From contig NZ_LMPF01000022.1 in assembly GCF_001424345.1 (NCBI RefSeq), positions 240,122-304,121 on the forward strand: DNA of 64,000 bases. Direction: 5' to 3'. This document shows positions 44,872 through 54,240 of the stretch, one piece after another; within the stretch, counting starts at the first letter, position 1; every line of letters begins with the position of its first letter. The notes under the pieces are model-generated. The model had not been told where the DNA came from. It searched no databases and saw only the letters and a program-made list of their open reading frames with translations. The position numbers were made by a program, and so were the translations under genes. This stretch comes from Burkholderia sp. Leaf177. GTDB taxonomy: Bacteria; Pseudomonadota; Gammaproteobacteria; Burkholderiales; Burkholderiaceae.

Positions 44872-45896
44872 GTCTTGTTCTGAACAATGTCAGCTACCGA
44901 TACCCTGGAACGAATCAGGGGTTGTCGAATGTCAATATTGATATTCGTACAGGCGAGCTTGTCGCGATAATTGGTCCAAGTGGATCAGGTAAGTCAACAC
45001 TCCTCAAGCTCGTCTCAGGTCTTGAAAGCGGAAATACCGGTTCAATCCTGCTTGATGGTGATGATCTATCGAAAAAGCCGGTTCATACGCGCAACATTGG
45101 CATGGTGTTTCAAAGCTACTCTCTGTTTCCGCATCTGAACGTAGCGGAGAACGTAGCGTATGGGCTAAAGCTGAGGAGAGTCCCGAAAGATGACCGGTTG
45201 CAGAGAGCGAACGAGTTGTTGGAACTTGTCGGCCTTGGCGAATTTTCAACCAAATCGGTGGCAAAGCTATCGGGTGGTCAGCAGCAGCGGGTGGCTTTGG
45301 CCCGAGCGCTTGCGATCAATCCCAAAGCGCTGTTGCTCGACGAGCCTCTAGCGGCTCTTGACGCCGGCATTCGAGGGCACCTGCGGGACCAAATCAAAAC
45401 ACTTCAACAGCGCTTCAATGCGACGACGCTTCTGGTAACTCACGACCAGGAGGAGGCTTTAACGATGGCCGATCGCGTTGCAGTGATGAAAGACGGGAAA
45501 TTATTGCAATTAGCTACTCCACGTGAGATTTATGAGAGACCAGCGACAAGTGTAGTTGCGGAATTTGTCGGCCTTTCGACGATATTTCCCGGCATAGTAG
45601 TGGACGACCGTACGATTGATCTCGGCTTTGCGAGGGTTAGTACGCAAACGGAGGGGCGGGCAATTGGAAAATCGATATTTGCGATGATCCGTCCGGAACA
45701 TATCGTTGGTGATCCCGTAGCTGGTGCGCCGAACGCGTTCCAAGGAAAAGTGGCAACGCAGCGCTTTCTTGGTTCGGTAGTGCGATATGACTTTTTGATC
45801 GAGGGTGCACCAAAACCCGTATTAGCGGAAGCCAATTCGATCGCCAAAGCGTCAATTTCGTTTCCTCCCGAACACATCCGGTTACTAGATCACTAA
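44868..45896 (+). CDS. ABC transporter ATP-binding protein
   Basis: A 342-residue ATPase. Walker A (GPSGSGKST), Q-loop (VFQSYSLFPHLNV), signature (LSGGQQQRVALARA), Walker B (LLLDEPLAALD) and switch His (VTHDQEEALTMAD) are intact, with a TOBE domain near the end (ILLD-like FPPEHIRLLDH tail). The frame is open from 44487 inside the permease gene, but the ATG at 44868, overlapping the permease stop, gives the normal N-terminus MSLVLNNVSYRYPG. Confidence 0.93.
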   Translation: MSLVLNNVSYRYPGTNQGLSNVNIDIRTGELVAIIGPSGSGKSTLLKLVSGLESGNTGSILLDGDDLSKKPVHTRNIGMVFQSYSLFPHLNVAENVAYGLKLRRVPKDDRLQRANELLELVGLGEFSTKSVAKLSGGQQQRVALARALAINPKALLLDEPLAALDAGIRGHLRDQIKTLQQRFNATTLLVTHDQEEALTMADRVAVMKDGKLLQLATPREIYERPATSVVAEFVGLSTIFPGIVVDDRTIDLGFARVSTQTEGRAIGKSIFAMIRPEHIVGDPVAGAPNAFQGKVATQRFLGSVVRYDFLIEGAPKPVLAEANSIAKASISFPPEHIRLLDH

Positions 45897-45918
45897 GCAC
45901 CTATTCCACTCAAAGCGA

Positions 45919-46998
45919 ATGACAATGAAACGACGCCAACTTCTTGCCGCTCTTGCAGCCTCACCGCTGGCAGTGAGCATGCCTGCGTTCTCATTTGAGG
46001 GCGCCGAACTTTACCCAGGTGAAAAAACGCTTTACGAGGCTGCAAAGAAAGAGGGCTTTGTCGTTTCTTTTGACACGGGGCCAGAATGGGTCAACTGGAA
46101 GGGGCTCTTTCGGGATTTCAAGCAGCGTTACCCCGAAATTGACCTTACTTATAATGATATCGGATCAGCCGCTACTGTCTTCGCGCTGGAAAAGAGCCGT
46201 CGTAGGCCCCAAGCCGACACCGCGTACTATTTTGCAGCTTCGGCAGTGGACGCGGTCAAAAAGGATGTGGTCGCTCCTTTTCAGCCCATCAATTTCGAGA
46301 AGCTCCCGCTGGTGTTCCGTGAAGCAAGCGGGAAGTGGTTCACGATCCATACGTTGAACGTCGCATTGTTGGTTAATAAGAAGCTCGTAAAAAGTGTCCC
46401 CACTGGCTGGGCTGACCTCCTTAAACCGGAATATCGTAATAGCATCGTCTATCTCGATCCTCGTTCCACGGGTGTTGGCCAAGTCATAGTCTTTGCAGCT
46501 GCTTACGCAAACGGGGGATCAATAGACAACATAAAACCCGGTATCGAATATCTAGGAAAGCTCCACAGCGGTGGCAATGTTATGCGCGTCGAAGGTACGA
46601 CGCCCTACGCCAAATTTCTTAAGGGCGAGATACCCATCTGGATCGGGTACGAGAACGATGGCCTCAAGGCTAAATACGTCGACGGAATGGGCGACGCCGC
46701 TGAAGTGATTATTCCCAAGGAAGCTAGCGTCGCTGCGCCGTACGCAATCAGCTTGGTGAAAAATGGCCCCAATCCCAACGCAGCCAAGTTATGGTTGAAT
46801 TTCACGATGAGCGATGTTGGCCAAAGCCTTTTTGCACAGGGCTTTGTCCGCCCGGCGATTCCTAACGTTCGCCTGGCACTCGATGCGCAATCCAAGATGC
46901 CACCGGCCCCACAACTTCGGCCCCTGGACGTCGTGAAGGCCTCTGAACGCAATTCTGAGGTTAGTAAGCTTTGGGCTCAAGCTGCGTTGGGGAAATGA
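45919..46998 (+). CDS. extracellular solute-binding protein of the Fe3+/phosphonate type
   Basis: A 359-residue periplasmic receptor with the signal MKRRQLLAALAASPLAVSMPAFS; a twin arginine makes Tat export possible. The mature protein has AAKKEGFVVSFDTGPEW and WADLLKPEYRNSIVYLDPRSTGVG, typical of the AfuA/PhnS-like iron or 2-aminoethylphosphonate receptors. Iron-binding tyrosine pairs are not obvious. Start ATG at 45919 or 45925. Its stop overlaps the next permease start. Confidence 0.88.
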   Translation: MTMKRRQLLAALAASPLAVSMPAFSFEGAELYPGEKTLYEAAKKEGFVVSFDTGPEWVNWKGLFRDFKQRYPEIDLTYNDIGSAATVFALEKSRRRPQADTAYYFAASAVDAVKKDVVAPFQPINFEKLPLVFREASGKWFTIHTLNVALLVNKKLVKSVPTGWADLLKPEYRNSIVYLDPRSTGVGQVIVFAAAYANGGSIDNIKPGIEYLGKLHSGGNVMRVEGTTPYAKFLKGEIPIWIGYENDGLKAKYVDGMGDAAEVIIPKEASVAAPYAISLVKNGPNPNAAKLWLNFTMSDVGQSLFAQGFVRPAIPNVRLALDAQSKMPPAPQLRPLDVVKASERNSEVSKLWAQAALGK

Positions 46999-47822
46999 TC
47001 ATGATCCGTTTCGGAGGTATTCCGGCTTGGATCTTCATGCTCATGTTTTTTGCGCTGCCGGTTCTGGCGTTGGCGCCAGAGGCTTTCAGTGACGGTGGCT
47101 CCGCTTTTGGCCGGATATTCGGAGATGCGCTTTTCATAGGTGCCGTGCGCAACACGGTCTTGCTGGGTCTGATTGCCGGCGCGCTGTCAGCACTGGTCGG
47201 CGCCGCTATAGCGGTCGAGCTTGCTCGACAACCCGAAGGCCGACGGCAATGGATGATGACGTTTTTGGGACTGCCGTTAGCGTTCTCTGGCCTTGTAATC
47301 GCGTACGGGTTTATTTTGGCTTTTGGCCGTGCGGGTCTCGTCACGCAGTTGCTTGCTGTGCTCGGGGCCGATCCCGCGCGGGTGGGTAGCTGGATTTACT
47401 CTGTTGGCGGACTGGGTTTTGCATATGCTTACTATCTGATTCCCAGGGTTGCACTATCGCTCTATCCAGTGTTTGCGAACCTGGACGACCGTCCTTTGCT
47501 GGCTGCTCGAACTTTAGGCGCATCCCGGCCGAGAGCTTTTTGGGACACCGTTGTTCCCGAGGTAGCCCCATCCGTTCTTTCAAGCGCGTGTTTGGTCGCC
47601 GCACTTGCGATGGGTACATACGGGACTGCATTGGCTTTGGTGGGTACTCAACTCAATATCGTACCTTTGTTGCTGTTGGCGAAGGTGTCCGACTCGGGTG
47701 GCGATTTTCCTGAAGCGGCTGCCATGTCTATTGTGCTGCTTGGTATTTGTATTCTTGTTTTAGGGGTAGGCGATGTCATTACAAGTCGGCGCGAGCAAGC
47801 ATCTCTCGAACGCGGGCATTAA
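46995..47822 (+). CDS. ABC transporter permease, second subunit
   Basis: A permease of 275 residues with about six spans; EAA-type loop LAARTLGASRPRAFWDTVVPEVAPS. I start it at the ATG at 46995, overlapping the receptor stop (ATGA) and preceded by GGGGA; ATG 47001 is also possible. Together with the permease at 44107 it makes a heterodimeric channel. Confidence 0.88.
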   Translation: MIMIRFGGIPAWIFMLMFFALPVLALAPEAFSDGGSAFGRIFGDALFIGAVRNTVLLGLIAGALSALVGAAIAVELARQPEGRRQWMMTFLGLPLAFSGLVIAYGFILAFGRAGLVTQLLAVLGADPARVGSWIYSVGGLGFAYAYYLIPRVALSLYPVFANLDDRPLLAARTLGASRPRAFWDTVVPEVAPSVLSSACLVAALAMGTYGTALALVGTQLNIVPLLLLAKVSDSGGDFPEAAAMSIVLLGICILVLGVGDVITSRREQASLERGH

Positions 47823-48339
47823 GGCTCTGGAGATGTTGGCTGGAATCCAATCCGGGACACGAAGATGTCCGCTACCGGTCGCTATCATCGGTCCAGGCGA
47901 TGGGGGCTCGAGAGAATGCACGGCTGCATATGACGTCGCGACAATTCTCGCTTCGGGAGGCGTCCCGATCATATGTGGGGGCCGGGGCGGGGTAATGGAA
48001 GCGGCTTCACGGGGTGCGTCAGATTCGAGAGGCATCGTTGTGGGAATATTGCCTGAAGAAGATTTATCTGGTGCGAACCGGTACTTGACGATTGCTATCC
48101 CAACCGGCATCGGCGAAATGCGCAACGCCCTGATCGCTCGAAGTGGCATCTGCTTGGTGGCGATTGGCGGAGGTATGGGTACGCTTTCAGAAATTGCGCT
48201 GGGGCTCAAATGGGGTAAGCCTGTCTTCACGTTATACGAGGACGCACCTTTGCCGGGGACTCGCGCCGCTAAAAATGTGAGTCAGCTTCTTGATTGGGTT
48301 TTAGAGTGTCTAGTCTCGAAATTAGACGTTATCGATTGA
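47773..48339 (+). CDS. SLOG/LOG-fold nucleotide-binding protein (TIGR00725-like)
   Basis: A 188-residue Rossmann-like protein. Motifs are VAIIGPGDGGS, ICGGRGGVMEAASRGA, MRNALIARSG and GGGMGTLSEIALGLKWGKPV; the last is a variant of the PGGxGTxxE motif of LOG proteins, with Gly in place of Pro. LOG enzymes cleave cytokinin nucleotides, but this subgroup is uncharacterised and may bind another nucleotide or NAD-like ligand. The ATG at 47773 is preceded by AGGGGTAGG and overlaps the permease gene by 50 bases; a later ATG (47833) is possible. Being the last gene of an ABC operon is unusual. Confidence 0.8.
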   Translation: MSLQVGASKHLSNAGIKALEMLAGIQSGTRRCPLPVAIIGPGDGGSRECTAAYDVATILASGGVPIICGGRGGVMEAASRGASDSRGIVVGILPEEDLSGANRYLTIAIPTGIGEMRNALIARSGICLVAIGGGMGTLSEIALGLKWGKPVFTLYEDAPLPGTRAAKNVSQLLDWVLECLVSKLDVID

Positions 48340-49002
48340 GATTCGTTCGCCTCTAAGTGCAGCGAACACGCGGCAAAAGCCGTTACAACACGCAATGTAC
48401 GGGCCAGAGATGTCTGGGCTGCATAGCGGATTAACTGTTCTTCTTGCTGGGCCGTGTTTTGTCTGGTGGCTTGCAGCCGCCTGGGAACATCGCGCACTTA
48501 TTCATCACAGGGAGAGACGAAGGTACAGTTATATCGCACGTATGTGCGGGTGATAGGCCTGCCGTCGCGAATGCTTGATGAAACCGAACTGCGGCTTTCA
48601 ACCTGGAGCTCGTCGTCTCGTCCAGTTTAATCTGTTATTGAGGCGTTATTTACACAATGCAGATCGGTTCGAAAATAGGAGTTAAGCTCGCTCATTCTTG
48701 GTTGTACCCTCGCACTTTGTAGCGTCATTTTCACAAACTTGCCACGTATTTTTTAAATAGGATAACGAAGGAAAAGACATTCATTTGTTTTTACATCGCT
48801 GCATCACCGCCCTTTTCAAAGCCTCTGAAAAGACAGCAAGCAGATACAAAACTGTGCTTGCGGATGCTACAGCAAGAAGGGTGTTAGGGCAGGTTCCCAA
48901 GATTGTTGATTTTTTGCATGGGTTGACGGGAAATCATGGCAGGTGTGACGCTGCGCAGGATCCCGACGAAGCTTTTTAACCAAATAGGTAGGATTGGAAG
49001 CC
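48340..49002. other. intergenic region, about 660 bases
   Basis: This is the leader of the porin gene. A 64-codon frame at 48785 has no recognisable family and poor start context. No remnant, repeat or terminator could be supported. Confidence 0.4.
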
Positions 49003-50202
49003 ATGAACAGAGCAATCATCTTGTCGTGCGTGCTTGGCGGAGCCTGCGCGGGTGCGCAGGCTCAGAGTAGCGTTACGCTTTACGGAATTGTGGATAACGG
49101 TCTGTCGTGGCAGAACAGTTCCGCCTCACTCGGATCTACGTCAGGGGGCCGATCGCTCGTGAAGATGACCGCTGGTGTGTGGGCCGGCAGCCGCTTCGGC
49201 TTAAAGGGCAGCGAAGACCTTGGAGGTGGCACGAAAGCAATCTTCGCACTTGAGGCAGGTTTTAACAGCGCAAACGGTACGTCCCAGTTCACAGGCGGGT
49301 TGTTCACGCGACAGTCGTGGGTGGGTGTGACGAACACCCGCTTTGGGACACTGACAGCCGGCCGACAATACACCGCGTATTACACAATCCTCGCGCCTTG
49401 GAGTCCAACCACATGGTTGACCGGCTACTTCGGTGCGCACCCCGGCGATGTCGATTCTCTTGATAACATTTATCGCGCCAATAATTCGCTCGTCTATCAG
49501 TCGCCCACAATCGGGGGCTTCACGCTTGGCGCGTCTTATGCTTTGGGAGGCGTGGCCGGCAGCGTCAATGCAGGTTCGACTTGGACTGCGGGCCTGCAAT
49601 ATGCAAACGGGCCGTTTGGGGTGGGCGCTGCGTTCGAACGCATCAACAATTCGACGCCAGGTGGAGGCACTTGGGGCCCGGCTTCGACAACATCAAATGG
49701 TGGCGCGGAGCCGGCTGTCTCGGCAATCAACAATGGCTACCAGACCGCGCAAGCGCAGCAGCGTTTCGCAGTAACCGGTGGCTACCAAATCTCCGCTGCG
49801 TGGGACGTGTCGGCTTCATACTCCAATGTCCAGTACATTCCAGGCATCGGATCAGGGTTTCGTACTACGGCTATCTTTAACTCTGCCGGAGCGGTGTTGC
49901 ACTTTCGACCGTCGACATCGTGGGACTTCGCAGGCGGGTATAGTTACACGCGCGCAACGCTTGCGAATGGCGTCTCTAATGCTGCTCAGTATCACCAGGT
50001 CACGTTATCTCAGTACTACGCTTTGTCAAAACGGACTGGTCTCTATGCCGTCGAATCAGGTCAACGTGCCAACGGCAACACTCTTTCGAGCAACGGCAAG
50101 GTCATCATTGCAACTCCATCGCTTGGCGATGGATTCAGTAGCACTCCGGCATCCTCGCGAAGCCAGATTGCTGTCGGCATAGGCTTTGTGCACCGCTTCT
50201 GA
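49003..50202 (+). CDS. outer-membrane porin, OmpC/Porin_4 type
   Basis: A 399-residue porin. Signal peptide MNRAIILSCVLGGACAGAQAQ, mature start SSVTLYGIVDNGLSW; GSRFGLKGSEDLGGGTKAIFALEAGF, RQSWVGVTNTRFGTLTAGRQYT and the terminal strand ending IGFVHRF are typical. The ATG at 49003 is used; the open frame begins with a TTG three codons earlier. It stands alone after the ABC-SLOG operon. Confidence 0.9.
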   Translation: MNRAIILSCVLGGACAGAQAQSSVTLYGIVDNGLSWQNSSASLGSTSGGRSLVKMTAGVWAGSRFGLKGSEDLGGGTKAIFALEAGFNSANGTSQFTGGLFTRQSWVGVTNTRFGTLTAGRQYTAYYTILAPWSPTTWLTGYFGAHPGDVDSLDNIYRANNSLVYQSPTIGGFTLGASYALGGVAGSVNAGSTWTAGLQYANGPFGVGAAFERINNSTPGGGTWGPASTTSNGGAEPAVSAINNGYQTAQAQQRFAVTGGYQISAAWDVSASYSNVQYIPGIGSGFRTTAIFNSAGAVLHFRPSTSWDFAGGYSYTRATLANGVSNAAQYHQVTLSQYYALSKRTGLYAVESGQRANGNTLSSNGKVIIATPSLGDGFSSTPASSRSQIAVGIGFVHRF

Positions 50203-50249
50203 TGTCGAGCAGGTCGGCCCGAGGATTTATAACCCCGCTGCCGACCCGC

Positions 50250-50460
50250 AGTTTGCTGCTTGCGCGTTATCGTCGCGCGGATCCGCCGACGCTATCCCAC
50301 AGGAACGGGGCAAGCACGGCTCTGTTCAGTTCGGCGCCGAGACCAGCGCCTTCGGGCAGTGCTAGGTACCCATGGCGGATTCAACTCGGGCGCATTGGTA
50401 ATCGTTTCAATGGCGCCATCGTGAAGGCGGAAGTATGGGTAAAGCCAAGCATTCGGCAGA
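50250..50460 (-). pseudogene. enolase-superfamily (sugar-acid dehydratase) C-terminal remnant
   Basis: Read on the minus strand, one frame gives NAWLYPYFRLHDGAIE and TITNAPELNPP; after a shift the next gives HGYLALPEGAGLGAELN. Together these match the closing segment of mandelate-racemase/galactonate-dehydratase type enzymes (yPyf..hdG, nPPE, GYL.lPegPGLG). No start and no intact catalytic domain remain. It is a scrap of a gene related to, but different from, the intact enzyme at 21.7 kb. Confidence 0.5.
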
Positions 50461-50469
50461 GGCGCCGAT

Positions 50470-51102
50470 GATCTGTGTCAACGTATTAACATCGGGCTTG
50501 CTGATGAAAATCGCATCAATCGCTTCTGTTAGGCTTTGACAGACTGTTCCCGCCTATTAGGTCGTACGCCGCGCGAACGCGACGAAGACAGGAACTATCT
50601 GGTCCCTATTTTCGTGGCCGATCTGCGCTGCGAGCGCATAGTTTTCGGCCGACGCTGCGCGAGGTGCGCTCAGGATTTGTACGATAGGGTGCACTTCCCG
50701 TAAAGCCTCACGAGGAGGGGTCTAACCCTTCGCACGAACCATATATGGAAGCCTGCATGCGGCAACACCGCTGCGTGCCGTTCAGTGGGTAGAACTGTTA
50801 ATGACACGCAAGACCGACCCACCTCGGCAAAAAGGTAGCAAGACAGTAGGACGAATTCGACAAGTGATGTATCGGGGACAAAAAATGGGTAGCTTTTCAA
50901 GCTGACGCGGTCGGCTATTACCTGAGAGTATGCGCACGCTTGCCGCTGAGGTGTAGGAAGTAATGGATAACACCGATATGGGAACCGGCGAGCAACGTCG
51001 AAATGCCCGCAAACGTGTTCCGCGATTCAAAGTGCGCACCTGACATCCGTTGGAATGCTCTGAGCGCGTCAACGACCCATATTTTCAGCTGCCCGCCAAT
51101 GA
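50470..51102. other. intergenic region, about 630 bases, probably decayed
   Basis: No intact gene. On the minus strand around 50560-50690 a frame reads ENYALAAQIGHENRDQIVPVFVAFARR, which looks protein-like but I cannot place it. The interval between the enolase remnant and tdh is likely a graveyard of older genes. Confidence 0.35.
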
Positions 51103-52131
51103 TCAAACTGTCCAGTCAAGAATGACCTTTCCGCTTTCGCCCGAAAGCATCGTGGCGAACGCCTGCTCATAGTCGGCGACGGGGAAGCGGTGGGTGAGGA
51201 TCGGCGAAAGATCGAGGCCGCTCTGCAGCATCGCGACCATCTTGTACCAGGTCTCGAACATTTCTCGGCCGTATATGCCCTTGATCTCCAGCCCCTTGAA
51301 AATTACCTGGGTCCAGTCGATTGCGGTTTGTGATGGCGGAATTCCGAGCAGGGCTACCTTTCCGCCATGATTCATCGCGTCGAGCATGCTGGTGAAAGCG
51401 CTTGGCACGCCCGACATTTCTAGACCAACATCGAAGCCTTCTATGATGTGCAGGTCAGCCATTACGTCGCGCAAAGAGTCCCGCGATACATTCACAGCCC
51501 GCGTCGCGCCCATTTTGCTGGCGAGTTCAAGGCGGTAGTCATTAATGTCGGTAATCACCACATTGCGAGCGCCCACGTGCTTCGCGATCGCCACCGCCAT
51601 TATTCCGATCGGGCCTGCGCCGGTAATTAGCACATCCTCGCCGACGAGATTAAAAGAGAGCGCCGTGTGCGTCGCATTGCCGAATGGGTCGAAGATCGCA
51701 GCGAGGTCGTCCGAAATTTCGGCAGGGATTCGGAACGCATTAAACGCGGGGATCACCAAGAATTCCGCAAAGGCCCCCTCACGGTTCACGCCAACGCCGA
51801 TCGTATTGCGGCAAAGGTGGCGCCGCCCCGCACGGCAATTGCGGCAAAAACCGCACGTAATATGCCCTTCGCCCGACACACGGTCGCCAATTGCAAAACC
51901 GCTTACCTCCTGGCCCATGGCCACAATTTCACCGACATACTCATGACCAACATGCATCGGGACAGGGATGGTTTTTTGCGCCCACTCGTCCCATTTCCAG
52001 ATGTGGATATCGGTACCGCATATAGCAGTACGCGTGACGCGGATCATCACGTCGTTGTGGCCGATCTCAGGCTTATCGACGTCGGTCAACGTGAGGCCAG
52101 GTGCGCGTTCGAGTTTCGCCAATGCTTTCAA
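51103..52131 (-). CDS. tdh: L-threonine 3-dehydrogenase
   Basis: A 342-residue zinc-dependent, NAD-linked enzyme oxidising L-threonine to 2-amino-3-oxobutanoate. Catalytic zinc ligands are seen in ICGTDIHI (Cys) and GHEYVG (His-Glu). The structural zinc cysteines are in CGFCRNCRAGRRHLC, and the Rossmann motif is GAGPIGIMAV. Length is exactly that of the family. It follows kbl by 12 bases and the two enzymes act in sequence, turning threonine to glycine and acetyl-CoA. Confidence 0.96.
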   Translation of the reverse strand: MKALAKLERAPGLTLTDVDKPEIGHNDVMIRVTRTAICGTDIHIWKWDEWAQKTIPVPMHVGHEYVGEIVAMGQEVSGFAIGDRVSGEGHITCGFCRNCRAGRRHLCRNTIGVGVNREGAFAEFLVIPAFNAFRIPAEISDDLAAIFDPFGNATHTALSFNLVGEDVLITGAGPIGIMAVAIAKHVGARNVVITDINDYRLELASKMGATRAVNVSRDSLRDVMADLHIIEGFDVGLEMSGVPSAFTSMLDAMNHGGKVALLGIPPSQTAIDWTQVIFKGLEIKGIYGREMFETWYKMVAMLQSGLDLSPILTHRFPVADYEQAFATMLSGESGKVILDWTV

Positions 52132-52143
52132 GGTCGTCTCCTG

Positions 52144-53343
52144 TCAGATGATGCCGAGCAAGCGGCCGACGCGCGCGAACGCATCGACTGCGAAATCTAT
52201 TTGCTTGAATGTGTGCGCCGCACTCATTTGCGTGCGAATCCGCGCGCGTCCCTTTGGCACCACGGGAAACGAAAACCCGATCACATACACTCCTTCCGAG
52301 AGCAATGCCTCGGCCATGCGTGACGCCAATTGAGCATCGCCCAGCATGACTGGGATGATCGGATGCTCCCCAGGCACGAGCGTGAAGCCGAGCGCGTTCA
52401 TGGCAGAACGGAATCGCGCGCCGTTGTCGCGCACCCGCTTGCGAAGCGCCGCACCTTCGGTGTTCGCGAGCAGCTCGAGCACCTTGAGTGTCGCTGCGGC
52501 AATGCTGGGTGCGAGCGTGTTCGAAAACAGATAAGGCCGTGAGCGTTGGCGCAGGAGGTTGATCACCTCTTGGGATGCGGCGACATACCCTCCAGAAGCG
52601 CCCCCAAGCGCTTTGCCGAGCGTCCCCGTGATAATGTCCACGCGCGACAGCACGCCGCAATGTTCGGGCGTTCCGCGCCCATGCTCACCAATGAAACCGA
52701 CCGCGTGTGAATCATCGACCATGACGAGCGCGCCGTAGCGATCGGCCAGATCGCAGATGCCGGCGAGATCGGCGATGATCCCGTCCATGGAAAAGACTCC
52801 ATCGGTGGCAATCAGCTTGAAGCGCGCGCCGGCGGCATCCGCTTCGCGCAACCGGGCTTCGAGATCGGTGAGATCGTTGTTCTTGTAGCGGTATCGTTTT
52901 GCTTTGGACAAGCGCACGCCGTCAATAATGCTTGCGTGGTTGAGCTCGTCGCTGATGATCGCGTCCGACTGGTCAAGCAAGGTCTCGAATAGTCCGCCGT
53001 TGGCATCATAGCAACTGGAGTACAAGATGCAATCGTCGGTTTGTAGGAACGCCGCGATGGAGTGCTCTAAATCTTTGTGGACCTGTTGCGTTCCACAGAT
53101 GAAACGCACTGACGCCATACCAAAACCGTCTTGGTCAAGCCCCTCCTTGGCAGCGTCAATTAGACGCGCATCGTCCGCGAGACCCAAATAATTGTTCGCG
53201 CAGAAGTTCAGGACGTTCGAACCGTTGGCAAGCCGGATATCCGGGGATTGCGGACTTGCGATGACACGTTCCGTCTTGTAGAACCCATCCGCGCGGATTT
53301 GTTCGAGCGTGCCACGCAGATGGGTCAGATACTGGTCGTGCAT
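52144..53343 (-). CDS. kbl: glycine C-acetyltransferase (2-amino-3-ketobutyrate CoA ligase)
   Basis: A 399-residue PLP enzyme of the alpha-oxoamine synthase family. It cleaves 2-amino-3-oxobutanoate with CoA to glycine and acetyl-CoA. Landmarks are NFCANNYLGLAD near the start, DDSHAVGFIGEHGRG (PLP-ring Asp/His region) and TGTLGKALGGASGG with the PLP lysine. It is the first gene of kbl-tdh, divergent from an XRE-cupin regulator 111 bases away. Confidence 0.96.
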   Translation of the reverse strand: MHDQYLTHLRGTLEQIRADGFYKTERVIASPQSPDIRLANGSNVLNFCANNYLGLADDARLIDAAKEGLDQDGFGMASVRFICGTQQVHKDLEHSIAAFLQTDDCILYSSCYDANGGLFETLLDQSDAIISDELNHASIIDGVRLSKAKRYRYKNNDLTDLEARLREADAAGARFKLIATDGVFSMDGIIADLAGICDLADRYGALVMVDDSHAVGFIGEHGRGTPEHCGVLSRVDIITGTLGKALGGASGGYVAASQEVINLLRQRSRPYLFSNTLAPSIAAATLKVLELLANTEGAALRKRVRDNGARFRSAMNALGFTLVPGEHPIIPVMLGDAQLASRMAEALLSEGVYVIGFSFPVVPKGRARIRTQMSAAHTFKQIDFAVDAFARVGRLLGII

Positions 53344-53398
53344 TGAATAAGCTCCTAAAAGAGCGGTTGCCGATGCCTGCTATAGTGTAACGAAATCC

Positions 53399-53434
53399 AC
53401 CGGAAGTAAACGATATATCGAACAGATTTCCGGT
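53399..53434. promoter_or_regulatory. inverted repeat in the kbl / XRE-cupin divergent interval
   Basis: ACCGGAA (53399-53405) and TTCCGGT (53428-53434) form a 7-base inverted repeat flanking a central palindrome CGATATATCG (53411-53420). It sits between the divergent starts of kbl and its probable regulator, the natural place for an operator. Binding is inferred. Confidence 0.5.
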
Positions 53435-53454
53435 ATGCCGAACATATTATTTAG

Positions 53455-54081
53455 ATGGGTCCACAAATGGCAAGTTCCGGAACCCGGCGCGCAGTGAAAA
53501 GCGGCGTGGCGGCAGCCATCGAATTCGCAGCGGCTCCGCCTCGAGTGGGCGAGCAGATCGCGCGCTTGCGCGCTGAGCGAGGCATGACTCTGGACAACTT
53601 GTCCCGGGCAGCAGGCGTGTCGAAGTCGATGCTCTCAGAGATCGAACGCGACAAAGCCAATCCCACGATTGCGGTGGCGTGGCGGTTGACCAACGCGCTT
53701 GGCGTGAGCCTCGACTATCTGTTTGCGCAGCAACATGCGCCAGAAGCGATTGCGGTATCGAGTCCGCACGATATCCCGACGTTAAATGGACCAGAGGCGA
53801 AATATCAACTGCGTGTATGGGGACCAATCGAGCTAGCGGGAAAATTCGAGTGGTACGAGTTGTTGCTGCAACCGGGCGGAGCACTGGTATCGAATCCACA
53901 CGAACCAGGCACCCGGGAACATCTAACAGTGCTGCAAGGCACTATAGAAATCGAAGCGGCGGGGACGACCAAACGCCTGAAAGTCGCAGATACGGCCCGA
54001 TATGTTGCGGATGAGCCGCACTCAATCCGCAATCCCGGGAAGACGGAAGCAAAGGCGCTGCTGGTCGTGATCCACTTATGA
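53455..54081 (+). CDS. XRE-family regulator with C-terminal cupin, probable regulator of kbl-tdh
   Basis: A 208-residue regulator: helix-turn-helix at about 25-80 (IARLRAERGMTLDNLSRAAGVSKSMLSEIERDKANPTI) followed by a cupin domain (VSNPHEPGTREHLTVLQGTIEIEA and YVADEPHSIRNPG). The cupin probably senses a small molecule. ATG 53467 is an alternative start. Divergence from kbl-tdh and the shared inverted repeat support control of threonine breakdown. Confidence 0.9.
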   Translation: MGPQMASSGTRRAVKSGVAAAIEFAAAPPRVGEQIARLRAERGMTLDNLSRAAGVSKSMLSEIERDKANPTIAVAWRLTNALGVSLDYLFAQQHAPEAIAVSSPHDIPTLNGPEAKYQLRVWGPIELAGKFEWYELLLQPGGALVSNPHEPGTREHLTVLQGTIEIEAAGTTKRLKVADTARYVADEPHSIRNPGKTEAKALLVVIHL

Positions 54082-54240
54082 AACAGAGCATCGGAGCCAT
54101 GCTCCGGAGTTGCATGTGTTCGATGCAGGGGCGCAGAAGCCTTTGCAATGAGTTAAGCGGGCAAAATTTCTTTCGTGCGCCTGCTCACGACTTGAGGCGT
54201 CAGAGAGCGGGCGTTTCCTCCAAAGATCCGATTCGCGGAT

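Noticed and set aside
48785..48979. 64-codon frame before the second porin
   Set aside because: No ribosome binding site and no recognisable family.
50202..50471. Plus-strand 89-codon frame after the porin
   Set aside because: It is antisense to the enolase-superfamily remnant and shows no protein-like features.
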